Shown here piece after piece: positions 14,075 to 15,275 of a DNA stretch of 15,275 nt. Within the stretch, counting starts at the first letter, position 1. The number at the start of each line of letters is the position of its first letter. Made by a program: the position numbers and the translations under genes. The stretch covers positions 1-15,275 of the forward strand of contig JAQTNZ010000013.1 of NCBI GenBank assembly GCA_028713595.1, written 5' to 3'. The DNA is from Methylovulum sp. (GTDB taxonomy: Bacteria; Pseudomonadota; Gammaproteobacteria; Methylococcales; Methylomonadaceae). The notes under the pieces were generated by a model. The model searched no databases, was not told the origin of the DNA, and was given only the letters and a program-made list of their open reading frames with translations.

Positions 14075-14120
14075 GTTAGGCTAAAAGCCCTGACAGCTTC
14101 CCTTCGGGTTATCTTTTTTT
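14075..14120 (+). promoter_or_regulatory. Structured rho leader end with T-run directly before the start codon
   Basis: GTTAGG (14075-14080) can pair with CCTGAC (14089-14094), using one G-U pair. The overlapping AGCCC (14086-14090) can instead pair with GGGTT (14106-14110), so two exclusive folds are possible. A run of seven T (14114-14120) then touches the ATG. No Shine-Dalgarno sequence is present. This resembles an attenuator; E. coli rho is known to be autoregulated through its leader. The function here is inferred. Confidence 0.3.
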
Positions 14121-15275
14121 ATGAATCTTACCGAGTTAAAGCTTAAGCAAATCAGTGAAGTTATAGACATCGCCGAGTCTTTAGGGCTGGAAAATGTCGC
14201 CAGATCACGGAAACAGGATTTAATTTTTGCCATCCTTAAAAAACAGGCAAAAGCGGGCGACGATATTTATGGTGATGGAGTTCTGGAAATTTTACAAGAT
14301 GGTTTTGGTTTTTTACGGACTCCGGGTTGTTCCTATCTTGCAGGCCCTGATGATATTTATGTGTCCCCCAGCCAAATCCGGCGTTTCTCGTTAAAAACCG
14401 GCGACACCATCAGCGGTAAAATCAGGCCGCCGAAAGATAACGAACGTTATTTCGCCATGCTTAAGGTTGAGCAAATCAACTTTGAACCGCCCGAAAACAC
14501 CAAAAACAAAATCTATTTTTCCAACCTCACCCCGCTGTTCGCCAAGGAACGTTTTGTCCTTGAGCAAGGCAACGGCACCAGTGAAGATTTGACCGGACGC
14601 ATTATCGACCTGATCGCCCCTATCGGCAAAGGCCAACGCGGCTTGATCGTGTCGCCGCCAAAAGCCGGTAAGACCATGATCCTGCAAAGTTTGGCGCAAG
14701 CAATTGCCGAACAAAACCCCGAATGTTACCTGATCGTGCTATTGATTGACGAACGCCCTGAAGAGGTCACGGAGATGGAGCGTTGTGTGCGCGGTGAAGT
14801 GATTTCCAGCACCTTTGACGAACCCGCCGTGCGCCACGTCCAAGTCGCGGAAATGGTCATCGAAAAAGCCCGCCGTCTGGTCGAGCATAAACACGATGTG
14901 GTCATTTTGTTAGACTCCATCACCCGCTTGGCACGGGCCTACAATACCGTAGTGCCGTCTTCCGGCAAGATTTTGACAGGGGGTGTCGATGCCAATGCGC
15001 TGGAAAAGCCCAAACGCTTTTTTGGGGCCGCGCGTAATATTGAGGAAGGTGGCAGTTTGACGATTATCGCTACGGCGCTGGTCGATACCGGCTCTAGGAT
15101 GGATGAGGTCATCTACGAAGAATTTAAGGGTACGGGCAACATGGAGTTGCATCTGGACCGCAAAATTGCCGAGAAGCGTATTTATCCGGCCATTAACATC
15201 AACCGTTCGGGTACGCGCGGCGAAGAATATCTGGTCGATCCTGACTCCCTGCAAAAGACTTGGATTTTGCGCAAA
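14121..15275 (+). CDS. rho: Transcription termination factor Rho, 3' end cut by window
   Basis: The first 385 codons of Rho, very close to E. coli Rho (419 residues), so roughly 34 C-terminal residues are missing past the window edge. The N-terminal MNLTELK helix bundle leads into an RNA-binding domain with the RNP1-like DGFGFLR (60-66) and [16 protein letters not shown] (74-89). The ATPase core has Walker [10 protein letters not shown] (178-186), [13 protein letters not shown] (207-219), Walker [17 protein letters not shown] (260-275) and the Q-loop region TGGVDANAL (286-294). Rho is a hexameric RNA translocase that ends transcription of untranslated RNA. It has its own promoter downstream of trxA. 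The start codon follows a T-run directly and has no Shine-Dalgarno sequence, but alignment with E. coli fixes ATG 14121. Confidence 0.97.
   Translation, partial: MNLTELKLKQISEVIDIAESLGLENVARSRKQDLIFAILKKQAKAGDDIYGDGVLEILQDGFGFLRTPGCSYLAGPDDIYVSPSQIRRFSLKTGDTISGKIRPPKDNERYFAMLKVEQINFEPPENTKNKIYFSNLTPLFAKERFVLEQGNGTSEDLTGRIIDLIAPIGKGQRGLIVSPPKAGKTMILQSLAQAIAEQNPECYLIVLLIDERPEEVTEMERCVRGEVISSTFDEPAVRHVQVAEMVIEKARRLVEHKHDVVILLDSITRLARAYNTVVPSSGKILTGGVDANALEKPKRFFGAARNIEEGGSLTIIATALVDTGSRMDEVIYEEFKGTGNMELHLDRKIAEKRIYPAININRSGTRGEEYLVDPDSLQKTWILRK

Overview
The window looks like chromosomal DNA from a gammaproteobacterium. The evidence is several neighbourhoods shared with Escherichia coli: gcvR next to bcp, divergent nudE/yrfG, and rhlB divergent from trxA-rho. 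Their protein sequences are also close to the enterobacterial versions. A free-living, possibly methylotrophic (Methylococcales-like) host is my guess from the general look of the proteins and cannot be proved here. I found no rRNA, tRNA, insertion sequence or CRISPR array.

Left part (1-4250): the C-terminal end of trpG/pabA, a strong stem-loop, and a small Methyltransf_16-like methyltransferase. Next comes a two-gene accessory module with a 2-nt gap between the genes. The first gene encodes a P-loop ATPase. The second encodes a protein with an ATPase-like but Walker-A-less N-terminus followed by a very regular TPR array built from near-identical 120-bp units. The first gene looks more A+T-rich than its surroundings. 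This module is the best candidate in the window for a little-described system, with a split, STAND-like sensor/ATPase layout.

Middle part (4252-8242, minus strand): a DUF1704/QEGLA-motif putative metallopeptidase, a PIN-PhoH ATPase, the peroxiredoxin bcp and the ACT-domain regulator gcvR. gcvR and bcp are 7 nt apart and probably co-transcribed.

Centre-right (8512-10880): three genes of unknown function. These are a single-span membrane protein with a long acidic N-terminus carrying a recurring short motif, a signal-peptide-bearing probable outer-membrane protein with a good sigma70-type promoter, and a 58-residue exported peptide with its own ribosome binding site and an 18-bp inverted repeat upstream.

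Right part (10877-15275): nudE and yrfG (nucleotide housekeeping) start divergently. yrfG and rhlB end convergently with overlapping stop codons. rhlB and trxA are divergent, and rho, cut by the window edge, follows trxA. trxA and rho each have a recognisable sigma70-type promoter. RhlB carries an acidic/proline-rich insertion absent from the E. coli protein. Only trxA and the 58-residue peptide have a clear Shine-Dalgarno sequence, so several starts rest on family alignment rather than on the ribosome binding site.
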